13,032 bases of DNA from Thiobacillaceae bacterium (GCA_012274165.1 JAAPAA010000099.1:1-13032); one strand, 5' to 3'. Counted from the stretch's first letter, positions 1 through 9,615 are shown. Program-made: numbers and translations. The notes: generated from the sequence alone by a model not told the origin.

Positions 1-357
1 CACCCGCGCCAGCAGTTCCGCTATGCCGAAAGGCTTGGTCAGGTAGTCGTCCGCCCCCGCATCCAGCGCGGCCACCTTGTCGGTCTCGTCGACCCGGGCC
101 GACAGAATGAGGATGGGCACGGCGGACCAGTTGCGCAGGTCGCGCACCACATCGACGCCATCGCGGTCCGGCAGGCCCAGGTCGAGAATGACCAGGTCGG
201 TCTTGCGCGTGCCCGTTTCCACCAGACCCCGTTCACCGGTGGCGGCCTCCACCACGTGGCAGCCCTCGGCCTCCAGCGCAGTGCGGACGAAGCGGCGAAT
301 CTGCGGTTCGTCTTCGATGACGATCACGGTGGGTGACGCGGCGCGCAGGTCTTCCAT
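1..357 (-). CDS. kdpE: KdpE response regulator, N-terminal part (3' end outside window)
   Basis: This is the receiver domain of the response regulator paired with KdpD. Only residues 1-119 are in the window; the DNA-binding domain lies beyond base 1. The visible part has the acidic pair E15-D16, the phospho-acceptor D59 in LVILDLGLPD, S86 in the LILSAR strand, and the conserved lysine K108 in LTKPF, so the phosphorylation site is intact. The ATG at 357-355 overlaps the kdpD stop by one base (TGATG), which implies translational coupling. In the family, phosphorylated KdpE activates kdpFABC when potassium is scarce. The assignment to KdpE rather than another OmpR-type regulator rests on the position directly after kdpD as well as on sequence. 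Confidence 0.95.
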   Translation of the reverse strand, partial: MEDLRAASPTVIVIEDEPQIRRFVRTALEAEGCHVVEAATGERGLVETGTRKTDLVILDLGLPDRDGVDVVRDLRNWSAVPILILSARVDETDKVAALDAGADDYLTKPFGIAELLARV

Positions 358-3059
358 CAGGATTCAGGCTCCGGCGGAACCACCGGCGGTTCGCCGGCGG
401 GCAGGGTGATGACGAAGCGGGCGCCACCATCCGGGCGATTTTCCCCCCGCACCGTTCCCCTGTGCGCCTCGACGATGGCACGCACGATCGCGAGACCAAG
501 CCCCACCCCGGCCACCGGCGATTCGTCATGACCGCGGGTGAATTTCTCGAACAGGATCGCTTCGCGGCCGGGCGGCAGCCCGGGCCCATTGTCGGCGACG
601 GTGATGGTGACGCAGTCGCCCTCGTCGCGGGCGCTGATCTCGATGCGGCTGCCAGGCGGGGTGTGTTTCGCGGCATTTTCCAGCAGGTTGCTGAACACCC
701 GTTCCATCAGCACGCTGTCGAATTCCAGCAGCGGCAGATCCGCCGGCAGATCGACGACCACCGCGTGCCGTGCCAGCGGGACGGACAGCGTTTGCAGGGC
801 GGCGCCCACCACTTCTTCCAGCGGCTGCCATTCGCGCTTGAGATGGACATGGCCTTCCTGCAGCCGCGCCATGTCCAGCAGGTTGCTCACCAGGATGCTC
901 GTGCGCAGTGACTCGGCGCGAATGGCCTGCGCGATTTCGGCCTGGGCTTCGGGCAGGGGCGGGCCGGCCAGCGGCAGCGAGTCGGCCAGTCCTGCCAGCA
1001 CGGTCAGCGGGGTGCGCAGGTCGTGCGACAGGGCGGACAACAGGCCGTTGCGCAGCCGCTCGGATTCCATCCGCACCAGCGCCTCCTGGGCCACTTCCAC
1101 GTAGTGCACCCGCTCCAGCGCGAGGGCGATCTGCGCGGCGAAGGTTTCCAGCAGGCGCGCCTGTTCCGGCTGGAAGAGCAAACGCTTCTGGCTGGGCAGC
1201 AGCGCCAGCACGCCGCGGGTGCGCATCGGCGCCTTCAGCGGCAGGTAGTACATCGGCGCGCCGGCCAGACTCTGGGTGCCCATCCCGGCCGGCAGCTGGT
1301 GGTCGTAGACCCATTGCGCAATCGCCGTATCCAGCGGCAAGTCCTGGTGCGAGGGTGCATGCAGCTTTTCCTCGGCGTCCGGCAGCAGGATGCTGACCTG
1401 GGACTGGAACAGTCCTTCCAGATGGTGGCGCGACATGTCGACGATGTTTTCCGGCAGCAACGCGCCCGCCAGTTCCCGCCCCAGTTCGTTGAGCGCACGG
1501 GTGCGGCGTTCGCGGTAAAGCGCGACACGCGTCTGATAGCGCAGGCTGGCGGCCACGTTGCTGATGGTTAGCGCGGCGGCCAGCATGATGGCGAAGGTGA
1601 GCAGATGGCGGGTGTCGGCCACGCTGAAGGAAAGCCGTGGCGACACAAAGAAGAAATCGAACGCCAGCACGGACAGGAACGAGACCAGGATGGCCGGGCC
1701 GCGCCCGTAGCGGGCCGCCACCCCGACCACGCCCAGCAGGTAGAGCATGATGATGTTGGCCAGATCGAACCAGGGCATCACCGCATGGGCCAGCCCGGTG
1801 GCGAGGACACACACCCCGCCTGCCCAGACATAGCCCAGCCACTGGGCCGTGGGGGCAGGCTCCTGTTCCAGGGTGAATGGCTCGGAGATCGCCTTGCCGG
1901 GTGTCGACGATTCTGCCTCGTGAGCCACCACGTAGACGTCGACATCCTCCGCCAGCGTGGAGAGCCGGTCAGACAGCGGCGCGCGCAGCATCCGCGACAA
2001 GCCGGTGCGCATGCTCTTGCCCACCACCAGTTTGGACACGTTGCGGCCGACCGCATAGGCCAGCAGCGTGGGCGCCTCCTCCTGGCCGGCCAGGGTGACG
2101 GTCTCCGCCCCCAGTTCCGCAGCCAGCGCCAGGGTCCGCAGAATCTTGTCGCGATTGGCCTCGGATAGCCGCTGCAGCATCGGCGTTTCGACGTAGACAG
2201 CAATCCAGTCGGCGCGCAGCTTGCCCGCCAGCCGCGCGGCGGCGCGCACCAGTCGCTCGCCGCCGGCGCCGGGGCCGAGACACACCAGCAGCCTTTCCTT
2301 GGCCTCCCACACTTCGCGGATCGCCTGGTCGCTGCGGTATTCCCGCATCTGCGCGTCCACCCGGTCGGCGGTGCGGCGCAAGGCCAGCTCGCGCAGGGCA
2401 ATCAGGTTGCCCTTGCGGAAGAAGTTGCGGATGGCGCGCTCGGCTTGTTGGGCAAGATAAACCTTGCCTTCCTTCATCCGCTGCAGCAGTTCGTCCGGCG
2501 TCAGGTCGACCAGAGTGACTTCATCGGCTCGCTCGAACACCCGGTCCGGCAGCGTCTCACGCACCTGAATGCCGGTGATGCCGCCGACAATATCGTTGAG
2601 ACTTTCCAGATGCTGCACGTTGACCGTGGTCCAGACATTGATGCCGGCCGCCAGCAATTCCTCCACATCCTGCCAGCGCTTGGGATGGCGTGAACCGGCC
2701 ACGTTGGAATGCGCCAGTTCGTCCACCAGGATGAGAGCGGGCTGGCGCGCCAGCGCTGCATCGAGGTCGAACTCGCGCAACTCGCGGCCCTGGTAGGCCA
2801 CGACCCGGGGTGGCAACAGCTCCAGTCCCTCCAGCAACTGGGCAGTCTCGGAACGTCCATGCGTTTCCACCAGCCCCACCACCACATTGGTGCCCTGTTG
2901 CTGCAGCGTTCGCGCCGCGCTCAGCATGGCGTAGGTCTTGCCCACGCCGGGACACGCGCCGAAAAATATCTTCAGTTTGCCGCGCTGCGCGCGTTCGGCA
3001 TCGGCCTCAATGCGGGCGAGCAGGTCATCCGGGTCGGGGCGCTTGTCGGGTTCGGCCAT
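357..3059 (-). CDS. kdpD: KdpD sensor histidine kinase
   Basis: This is a membrane sensor kinase of 900 residues, the usual family length, that phosphorylates KdpE under potassium limitation. Domains in order: the N-terminal KdpD domain with a Walker A motif GACPGVGKT (34-42) and DELAH (113-117); a universal-stress-like domain (about 255-380); a four-helix membrane block (about 407-505); a GAF-like region (about 520-650); a dimerisation/phospho-acceptor helix with H679 in SHDLRTP; and an ATPase domain with the N box NLLENAAKH (791-799) and the glycine-rich loops DNGPG (823-827) and GVGLGLAI (851-858). All catalytic motifs are intact. The ATG lies 9 bases after the kdpC stop. No clear Shine-Dalgarno sequence precedes it, so translation may depend on coupling to kdpC. 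Confidence 0.97.
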   Translation of the reverse strand: MAEPDKRPDPDDLLARIEADAERAQRGKLKIFFGACPGVGKTYAMLSAARTLQQQGTNVVVGLVETHGRSETAQLLEGLELLPPRVVAYQGRELREFDLDAALARQPALILVDELAHSNVAGSRHPKRWQDVEELLAAGINVWTTVNVQHLESLNDIVGGITGIQVRETLPDRVFERADEVTLVDLTPDELLQRMKEGKVYLAQQAERAIRNFFRKGNLIALRELALRRTADRVDAQMREYRSDQAIREVWEAKERLLVCLGPGAGGERLVRAAARLAGKLRADWIAVYVETPMLQRLSEANRDKILRTLALAAELGAETVTLAGQEEAPTLLAYAVGRNVSKLVVGKSMRTGLSRMLRAPLSDRLSTLAEDVDVYVVAHEAESSTPGKAISEPFTLEQEPAPTAQWLGYVWAGGVCVLATGLAHAVMPWFDLANIIMLYLLGVVGVAARYGRGPAILVSFLSVLAFDFFFVSPRLSFSVADTRHLLTFAIMLAAALTISNVAASLRYQTRVALYRERRTRALNELGRELAGALLPENIVDMSRHHLEGLFQSQVSILLPDAEEKLHAPSHQDLPLDTAIAQWVYDHQLPAGMGTQSLAGAPMYYLPLKAPMRTRGVLALLPSQKRLLFQPEQARLLETFAAQIALALERVHYVEVAQEALVRMESERLRNGLLSALSHDLRTPLTVLAGLADSLPLAGPPLPEAQAEIAQAIRAESLRTSILVSNLLDMARLQEGHVHLKREWQPLEEVVGAALQTLSVPLARHAVVVDLPADLPLLEFDSVLMERVFSNLLENAAKHTPPGSRIEISARDEGDCVTITVADNGPGLPPGREAILFEKFTRGHDESPVAGVGLGLAIVRAIVEAHRGTVRGENRPDGGARFVITLPAGEPPVVPPEPES

Positions 3060-3068
3060 GGCAATAGT

Positions 3069-3647
3069 TTACGGCTTGCCCAGCTGATCGAGCGCGAGAT
3101 TCAGCGCTAGCACATTGACCCGGGGTTCGCCCAGCAGGCCGAACTGACGTCCCTCGGTGTGGGCGTCGATGAGCTTGCGCACTTCAGCTTCGCTCAGGCT
3201 GCGGATACGGGCGATGCGGGAAGCTTGCCAATGGGCGGCTGCCGGGCTGATCTGGGGATCGAGGCCGCTGCCCGAGGCAGTCACCAGGTCGGCCGGGATC
3301 GGCGCGGTGTTGGCCGGATCAGCCGCCTTGAGCGCTGCAATCCGCCCCTTCACGGCGTCCACCAGGGCCGGGTTCAGCGGACCCTGGTTGGAACCGCTCG
3401 AAGCGCTGGCGTTGTAGGCCATCGGCCCGGTCGCCGACGGCCGGCCCCAGAAGTATTTCGGGTCGGTGAAGTTCTGGCCGATCAGCTTTGATCCGACCGG
3501 CTTGCCGTCCTTGACGATCAGGCTGCCAGCCGCCTGCTCGGGGAACGCGACTTTGGCGATGCCGGTCACCGCAAGCGGATAGACGATGCCGGTGGCAACA
3601 GACAACAGCACGAACAGGGAAATGGCGGGGCGCAATAATGTCTTCAT
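3069..3647 (-). CDS. kdpC: KdpC subunit of the K+-transporting ATPase
   Basis: KdpC is the small subunit that stabilises the KdpFABC complex and raises its affinity for ATP. The 192-residue protein has one N-terminal membrane helix (about 7-31) followed by a periplasmic domain, as in the family. Conserved blocks are visible: GSKLIGQNF (52-60), YFWGRPSAT (65-73), SGSNQGP (84-90) and ADLVTASGSGLDPQIS (119-134). It starts 14 bases after the kdpB stop and is preceded by AAAGGA, a reasonable ribosome-binding site. It is the fifth gene of the micro-ORF-kdpFABCDE operon. Confidence 0.97.
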   Translation of the reverse strand: MKTLLRPAISLFVLLSVATGIVYPLAVTGIAKVAFPEQAAGSLIVKDGKPVGSKLIGQNFTDPKYFWGRPSATGPMAYNASASSGSNQGPLNPALVDAVKGRIAALKAADPANTAPIPADLVTASGSGLDPQISPAAAHWQASRIARIRSLSEAEVRKLIDAHTEGRQFGLLGEPRVNVLALNLALDQLGKP

Positions 3648-3661
3648 GATGGATTCCTTTC

Positions 3662-5743
<2,082 letters not shown>

Positions 5744-5761
5744 TTAGTTTTCTCCTTCGGC

Positions 5762-7552
5762 TCAGTGAGCGGATCCGAGCATCAGATGCTCGACCACCGG
5801 CCCGAGCGCGAGCGCGGGAACATAGTTAAGAGCACCTACCAGTACGACCGTGCCGATCAGCAGCACGACGAACAGCGGGCCATGCGTGGGCATCGTGCCG
5901 GCACTGGCGGCAATGCGTTTCTTGGCGGCGAGTCCGCCCGCTAGTGCCAACACCGGCACGATCACGCCGAAGCGGCCGAACCACATCGCGATGCCGAGCA
6001 TGGTGTTGTAGAAGGGCGTGTTGGCCGACAGACCGGCGAAGGCGCTGCCGTTGTTGTTGGCGGCCGAGGTGAAGGCGTAGAGGATTTCCGAGAAACCGTG
6101 CGCGCCAGGATTGGCGATACCAGCCACGCCCGCACCGACCATCACAGCGATGGCGGTGCCGGCCAGCACCAGCAACGGCGTCACCAGGATGGCGATGGAT
6201 ACCATCTTCATGTCGAACGCCTCGATCTTCTTGCCCAGGTATTCCGGCGTGCGGCCGATCATCAGGCCGGCAATGAACACCGCCATGATGGCGAACACCA
6301 GCATACCGTACAGCCCGGTGCCGACGCCGCCGAACACCACCTCGCCGAGCATCATGTTCCACAGCGGAACGAAGCCGCCCAGCGGCATGAAGGAGTCGTG
6401 CATGGAATTGACCGCCCCGCAGGAGGCCAGCGTGGTGATGGTGGCGAACAGGCCCGAGTCGGCGATGCCGAAGCGCGTCTCCTTGCCCTCCATGTTGCCG
6501 GCCGACATGTCGGCGCCCAAGTTGGCCAGCAGCGGGTTGCCCTGATGTTCGAAGCTCATCGCCGCAACCGCCATGACCACGAACATCAGCGTCATCGCGG
6601 CCAGCACCGCCCAGCCCTGCCGCATGTCACCCACCATGCGGCCGAAGGTCAGGGTCAACGCCGCCGGGATCAGGAAGATCGACAGCATCTGGATGAAGTT
6701 GGCGAGCGGGGTTGGATTTTCAAAGGGATGCGCCGAATTGGCGTTGAAGAATCCACCGCCGTTGGTGCCGAGCATTTTGATCGCTTCCTGCGAGGCAACC
6801 GGGCCCATCGCCAGCGTCTGGGTCGGCACCGTGACCGGCTGCGTGACCGCGTTGCCTTGGTCATCCTTGACCGGCTGACCGGCGGCATCGAGTTTGGGCG
6901 TGTCGTATTGCGTCGTCTCCAGAGTGGTGACGTCCTTGTAGGCGTCGAAATTCTGGATCACCCCCTGGCCGACCAGGAACACGCCGTAGACCAGCGAGAT
7001 CGGCAGCAGCACGTAAAGCGTGATGCGGGTCAGATCGACCCAGGCGTTGCCGATGGTCGTGGCCGTGTGGCGGGCGAAACCGCGGATCAGGGCGATGACG
7101 ACGACGATGCCGGTAGCGGCGGAGAAGAAATTCTGCACCGCCAGACCGAGCATCTGGGTCAGATAGCCCATCGTCGACTCTCCGCCGTAGCCTTGCCAGT
7201 TGGTGTTGGTGGCGAAGCTGATCGCGGTGTTGAACGACGAATCCGGGCTGACGTTGGCCATCGCCTGCGGATTCAGCGGCAGCCAGAGCTGCAGCCGTTG
7301 CAGCGCATAGACCGCCAGCACACCTAGGAGGTTGAACAGCAGGATGGCCAGGGCATATTTCAACCAGCCCATTTCTTCATCCTTGCGGATGCCGCACAGG
7401 CGATAGAGTACAGACTCGGTCCCGCCGCCGAGGCGCAGGGCCAGCGACGGGCGGCCTTCCATTACGGAGGCGATATAGAGACCGAGTGGCTTGGCCACCA
7501 GCAGCAGGATGACCAGATACGCTCCAAGCAGGAGCCAGGCATGGGTAGTCAT
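5762..7552 (-). CDS. kdpA: KdpA, potassium-binding and translocating subunit
   Basis: KdpA is the channel-like subunit with four pore repeats that selects potassium in the inner membrane. The 596-residue protein carries the four recognisable filter-type segments: TNTNWQGYGGE (115-125), LGTNGGGFFNANSAHPFENP (261-280), CGAVNSMHDS (378-387) and ANNNGSAF (498-505). It is about 40 residues longer than the E. coli protein. The extra length sits mainly in a hydrophilic loop at about 200-245, just before the second filter, and similar extensions are common in other proteobacteria. The ATG at 7552-7550 overlaps the kdpF stop by four bases (ATGA), and GAGG lies at suitable distance inside the end of kdpF. 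Confidence 0.98.
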   Translation of the reverse strand: MTTHAWLLLGAYLVILLLVAKPLGLYIASVMEGRPSLALRLGGGTESVLYRLCGIRKDEEMGWLKYALAILLFNLLGVLAVYALQRLQLWLPLNPQAMANVSPDSSFNTAISFATNTNWQGYGGESTMGYLTQMLGLAVQNFFSAATGIVVVIALIRGFARHTATTIGNAWVDLTRITLYVLLPISLVYGVFLVGQGVIQNFDAYKDVTTLETTQYDTPKLDAAGQPVKDDQGNAVTQPVTVPTQTLAMGPVASQEAIKMLGTNGGGFFNANSAHPFENPTPLANFIQMLSIFLIPAALTLTFGRMVGDMRQGWAVLAAMTLMFVVMAVAAMSFEHQGNPLLANLGADMSAGNMEGKETRFGIADSGLFATITTLASCGAVNSMHDSFMPLGGFVPLWNMMLGEVVFGGVGTGLYGMLVFAIMAVFIAGLMIGRTPEYLGKKIEAFDMKMVSIAILVTPLLVLAGTAIAVMVGAGVAGIANPGAHGFSEILYAFTSAANNNGSAFAGLSANTPFYNTMLGIAMWFGRFGVIVPVLALAGGLAAKKRIAASAGTMPTHGPLFVVLLIGTVVLVGALNYVPALALGPVVEHLMLGSAH

Positions 7553-7641
7553 GAAAAGTCCTCAGGTTTGAGCAGGGCAGCGATCAGGTAGACGAGCAGC
7601 GCGACCGCGACGACGGCGCTGACGATGAGCAGCCAGCTCAT
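7549..7641 (-). CDS. kdpF: KdpF, single-helix stabilising subunit of the K+ pump
   Basis: This is a 30-residue peptide beginning MSWLLIVSAVVAVALLVYLI and ending AALLKPEDFS. It is one hydrophobic helix (about 3-24) followed by a short polar tail. Length, the YL-x-x-ALL pattern and the ending with acidic residues and phenylalanine match KdpF, which stabilises the KdpABC complex in the membrane. Its stop overlaps the kdpA start (ATGA), and its own ATG overlaps the stop of the preceding micro-ORF in the same way. No clear Shine-Dalgarno sequence lies before it, so it is probably translated by coupling to that micro-ORF. Confidence 0.92.
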   Translation of the reverse strand: MSWLLIVSAVVAVALLVYLIAALLKPEDFS

Positions 7642-7730
7642 TTGGCGCCGCCCAATTTGGCGCAACCGACGGCGAGTCCGGCCAGCAGTGCGAAGAACAG
7701 GACGATGCCTGCGAGGTAGATTAGATCCAT
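7638..7730 (-). CDS. Unnamed 30-residue membrane micro-ORF upstream of kdpF
   Basis: This 30-codon frame starts MDLIYLAGIVLFFALLAGLA and ends VGCAKLGGAK. It predicts one transmembrane helix (about 4-22) and a short basic tail with a single cysteine, C24. Evidence that it is translated: GGAAGGA lies about 6 bases before the ATG; its TGA overlaps the kdpF ATG in an ATGA junction; and kdpF has no good ribosome-binding site of its own. It is the first gene after the predicted kdp promoter. From memory, similar short frames beginning MD-x-x-YL occur before kdpF in other proteobacteria, often unannotated or oddly named, but that was not searched. A role as a second small pump subunit, or only as a translational leader for kdpF, is inference. 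Confidence 0.75.
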   Translation of the reverse strand: MDLIYLAGIVLFFALLAGLAVGCAKLGGAK

Positions 7731-7765
7731 GACACTTCCTTCCAGCGTGAACGGGGACACGCCGA

Positions 7766-7830
7766 ACTATAGGTAGCTGTCGGTAAAGATGGGGCTAAGA
7801 CTGGAAGGGAAGGCGTTAAGAACGCATAAA
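7766..7830 (-). promoter_or_regulatory. Candidate kdp promoter with KdpE operator
   Basis: On the minus strand, TTTATGCGTTCTTAACGCC at 7830-7812 matches the E. coli KdpE target (TTTATACTTTTTTTACACC, from memory) at 14 of 19 positions. Downstream, TATAGT at 7771-7766 is a good -10 element, but no -35 hexamer is seen at 16-18 bases, as expected for an activator-dependent promoter. A start near 7760 would put the operator centre at about -61, close to the reported position in E. coli (about -71 to -55). The untranslated leader would be about 30 bases. Confidence 0.6.
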
Positions 7831-7921
7831 GACGCGGGCGGTTCACCATGACCGATTGGTCATGGTTCAGCCTGCTTCAAGGCGTTATTTGGCTGAAGTG
7901 GGGGCAGCCTGGATGGTTGCG

Positions 7922-7948
7922 GCAGGGCGAATTCCAGTTTCGCCCTGC
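7922..7948 (-). terminator. Strong hairpin, possible terminator of the iron operon
   Basis: GCAGGGCGAA (7922-7931) and TTCGCCCTGC (7939-7948) form a perfect 10-base-pair inverted repeat with a 7-base loop. It lies about 90 bases beyond the stop of the barrel gene and before the kdp operator, where a terminator is expected. There is no U-tract on either side, so intrinsic termination is doubtful. It could instead protect the 3' end of the mRNA or act with Rho. Confidence 0.4.
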
Positions 7949-7962
7949 GCAGATAGGCGTTT

Positions 7963-7981
7963 AACCCGGGGACCCTGGGTT
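7963..7981 (-). repeat. Second short inverted repeat in the same intergenic region
   Basis: Read on the minus strand, AACCCAGG and CCCGGGTT pair over 8 positions with one A-C mismatch around a 3-base loop. It lies between the barrel gene stop and the stronger hairpin. No T-run follows it. It may be part of a tandem 3'-end structure, but nothing more specific can be said. Confidence 0.3.
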
Positions 7982-8039
7982 CAACGAGCGCTAGCGTGCA
8001 GGTGGGTTTGCCCCGGTTGTAGCCGTACTTTCGGGATAG

Positions 8040-8777
8040 TCAGAATTCGTATTCCACTTGCATCCTGAAGGTGTTGTCGGGGGTGGCATCCGTCATGCCG
8101 ATCAACCACGCGGCGTTGTATTTGATGGCAGCGTGGTCGCCGACCGCCACCTTGCCGAAGATGGCCGGGCCCATCTTATGCTCCTGCTCATCGGTCTGTG
8201 CCCAGTCGTCCCATTCGCCCGTCTCGCCAAATCCCTGCAAGCCGAATTCGAATTCCTTGTGCCAGCGGTACTTGGCTTGCCATTGATACTGGAACGCGGT
8301 CTCGGTCGGATTTCCTTCGCCGAATTTCGTTTCGAGCAGCAGGTTGCCGTTCAGTTGCAACTTGTCGAATTCGGTCTGGAACAGCGGGCCGAATTTGAAT
8401 TCGTACGGCTCGCCATCCTGGTTGAGGGGAAATTCGAATTCGGTGATCAGGCCGACTTCAAGCGGATATTTCCCGGTCTCGGTCAACTGGAACTTGTTTT
8501 CAAGTTCCAGAATATTGAGCCGGGGCGCCGGGCTTTCATGTTCGGTTTTGATATAGACCTCGGTAAACCACCAGTCGGTGGCGCCATAGCCGACGCCGAG
8601 ACTGGCGACCTGCTTGGTTTCTCCGGAAGGCTGCTCGGCGGTGCCGAATTTGAAATCGATTTCCTTTTCGCCGTATTCGACTGTCGGCATATAGACATAA
8701 TCGGCCGGGCCGGCATGAACGCTGCCGGAGAGGAGTGCGATACCCAGGCAGAGGGGAAGGGTGTGTTTGTTTAACAT
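8040..8777 (-). CDS. Putative outer-membrane beta-barrel protein of the iron operon
   Basis: The product has 245 residues from the chosen start. It opens with a signal peptide (MLNKHTLPLCLGIALLSG..., likely cleaved after SVHA at residue 22) and ends MQVEYEF, a terminal phenylalanine typical of outer-membrane barrels. The body alternates hydrophobic and polar residues in many short strands (for example KEIDFKFGTA, YEFKFGPLFQTEF, KEFEFGLQGF) and has many glutamates. A GTG start 12 codons upstream would place residues before the signal peptide and run into the permease gene, so the ATG at 8777 is preferred. It begins 8 bases after the FTR1 stop and has only a weak GAGA ribosome site, so it is probably co-transcribed and coupled. 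No specific family was recognised. A role in passing iron across the outer membrane is inferred from position only. Confidence 0.8.
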   Translation of the reverse strand: MLNKHTLPLCLGIALLSGSVHAGPADYVYMPTVEYGEKEIDFKFGTAEQPSGETKQVASLGVGYGATDWWFTEVYIKTEHESPAPRLNILELENKFQLTETGKYPLEVGLITEFEFPLNQDGEPYEFKFGPLFQTEFDKLQLNGNLLLETKFGEGNPTETAFQYQWQAKYRWHKEFEFGLQGFGETGEWDDWAQTDEQEHKMGPAIFGKVAVGDHAAIKYNAAWLIGMTDATPDNTFRMQVEYEF

Positions 8778-8785
8778 CGGATGTC

Positions 8786-9598
8786 TCATTTGGAATGTGA
8801 AGAATTGGCCCACTTCATGCCGAGTGCAATCGTAACCAGGGTGAGGGCATAGAAAATCAGCTGCATGCCGGCAGGACGCGGGTCGTAACCAGCAAGCGTA
8901 TGCAGCAGCATGCCGGGGATGGAGGTTTCGGGAAGCATCGCCGAGGTGTCCCAGACCGGGGCGGCAAGGCTGGGCAACAGGTCAGCCTGGATCAGGAAAT
9001 GCGCCGCCTGGGAAGCCATACCCGCCGCCAGCAGCAACACCAGCACGCCGGTTGCGGCGAAAAACCAGCGCATCGGCACGCGCAGCAGGCCGGCATACAT
9101 GGCGTAGCCGACGGCGACCCCGGCCAGGATGCCAATGGCACCGCCGAGCAACATCGACGATGCGTCCGCGCCCTCCGATGCGGATATGCCATACAGGAAC
9201 AGCACGGTTTCAGAGCCTTCGCGCAGCACGGCCAGTCCGACCACAACCAGCAGAACCGAATGTTCCTGACGCCCTTCCCGGATGGCGCTGCCCACGGATT
9301 GTGCCGAGATCGCCAGGGCCTTGCCATGCGACGACATCCAGATGTTGTGCCAGGCCAGCATCAGAACCGCGACGCCCAGTATCACGGCATTCAGCAGTTC
9401 CTGGCCGACGCCGCTGGCCATGGAAGAGATCACGTCGGTGGAGGCCGCCACCAGAGCAGCACCCGTCAGGCCGGCCATCAACCCGCCTAGCAGCCAGCGG
9501 TTGCGGCCTGGCACCGAGCGGGTCGCGGCGGCGAGTATGCCGATAATGAGCGCGGCCTCGAGCACTTCCCGGAAGACAATGACAGCGGTTGCAAACAT
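8786..9598 (-). CDS. FTR1-family high-affinity iron permease (FtrC/EfeU-like)
   Basis: This 270-residue inner-membrane protein is predicted to have about seven helices. It carries the two hallmark iron-binding REXXE motifs of the FTR1 family, REVLE (10-14, in helix 1) and REGSE (126-130, in the fourth helix). In the family these bind ferric iron during import, usually after oxidation of ferrous iron by a partner protein. The ATG at 9598 is preceded by AGGAG at good spacing and opens directly with the motif-bearing first helix. A longer in-frame opening up to 9988 overlaps the cupredoxin gene in another frame and is not credible. It starts 17 bases after the cupredoxin stop. FtrC of Bordetella/Brucella and EfeU of E. 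coli are the closest named relatives I can suggest. Confidence 0.93.
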   Translation of the reverse strand: MFATAVIVFREVLEAALIIGILAAATRSVPGRNRWLLGGLMAGLTGAALVAASTDVISSMASGVGQELLNAVILGVAVLMLAWHNIWMSSHGKALAISAQSVGSAIREGRQEHSVLLVVVGLAVLREGSETVLFLYGISASEGADASSMLLGGAIGILAGVAVGYAMYAGLLRVPMRWFFAATGVLVLLLAAGMASQAAHFLIQADLLPSLAAPVWDTSAMLPETSIPGMLLHTLAGYDPRPAGMQLIFYALTLVTIALGMKWANSSHSK

Positions 9599-9615
9599 GG
9601 TTCTTCTCCTGAGGA

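Larger units (their letters stand above)
7731..8039. other. Intergenic region between the iron operon and the kdp operon
   Basis: This stretch of about 310 bases has no supportable gene. Its left part (to about 7830) is the kdp leader and promoter. Its right part must contain the 3' end of the iron operon. Two hairpins are visible: a perfect 10-base-pair stem at 7922-7948 and an 8-base-pair stem with one A-C mismatch at 7963-7981. Neither is followed by a T-run on either strand. A short forward frame at 7856-8068 has no family resemblance and is probably spurious. Confidence 0.6.

Noticed and set aside
526..1842. A 438-codon minus-strand frame inside kdpD
   Set aside because: It is an out-of-frame shadow of kdpD, rich in Ala, Arg, Gly and Pro, with no recognisable motif.
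6098..7327. A 409-codon plus-strand frame opposite kdpA
   Set aside because: The product is rich in His, Arg, Gln and Asp with no domain-like pattern, and it mirrors the hydrophobic codons of kdpA.
8040..8813. A longer barrel protein from the GTG at 8813
   Set aside because: This would put 12 residues before a normal signal peptide and overlap the permease gene.
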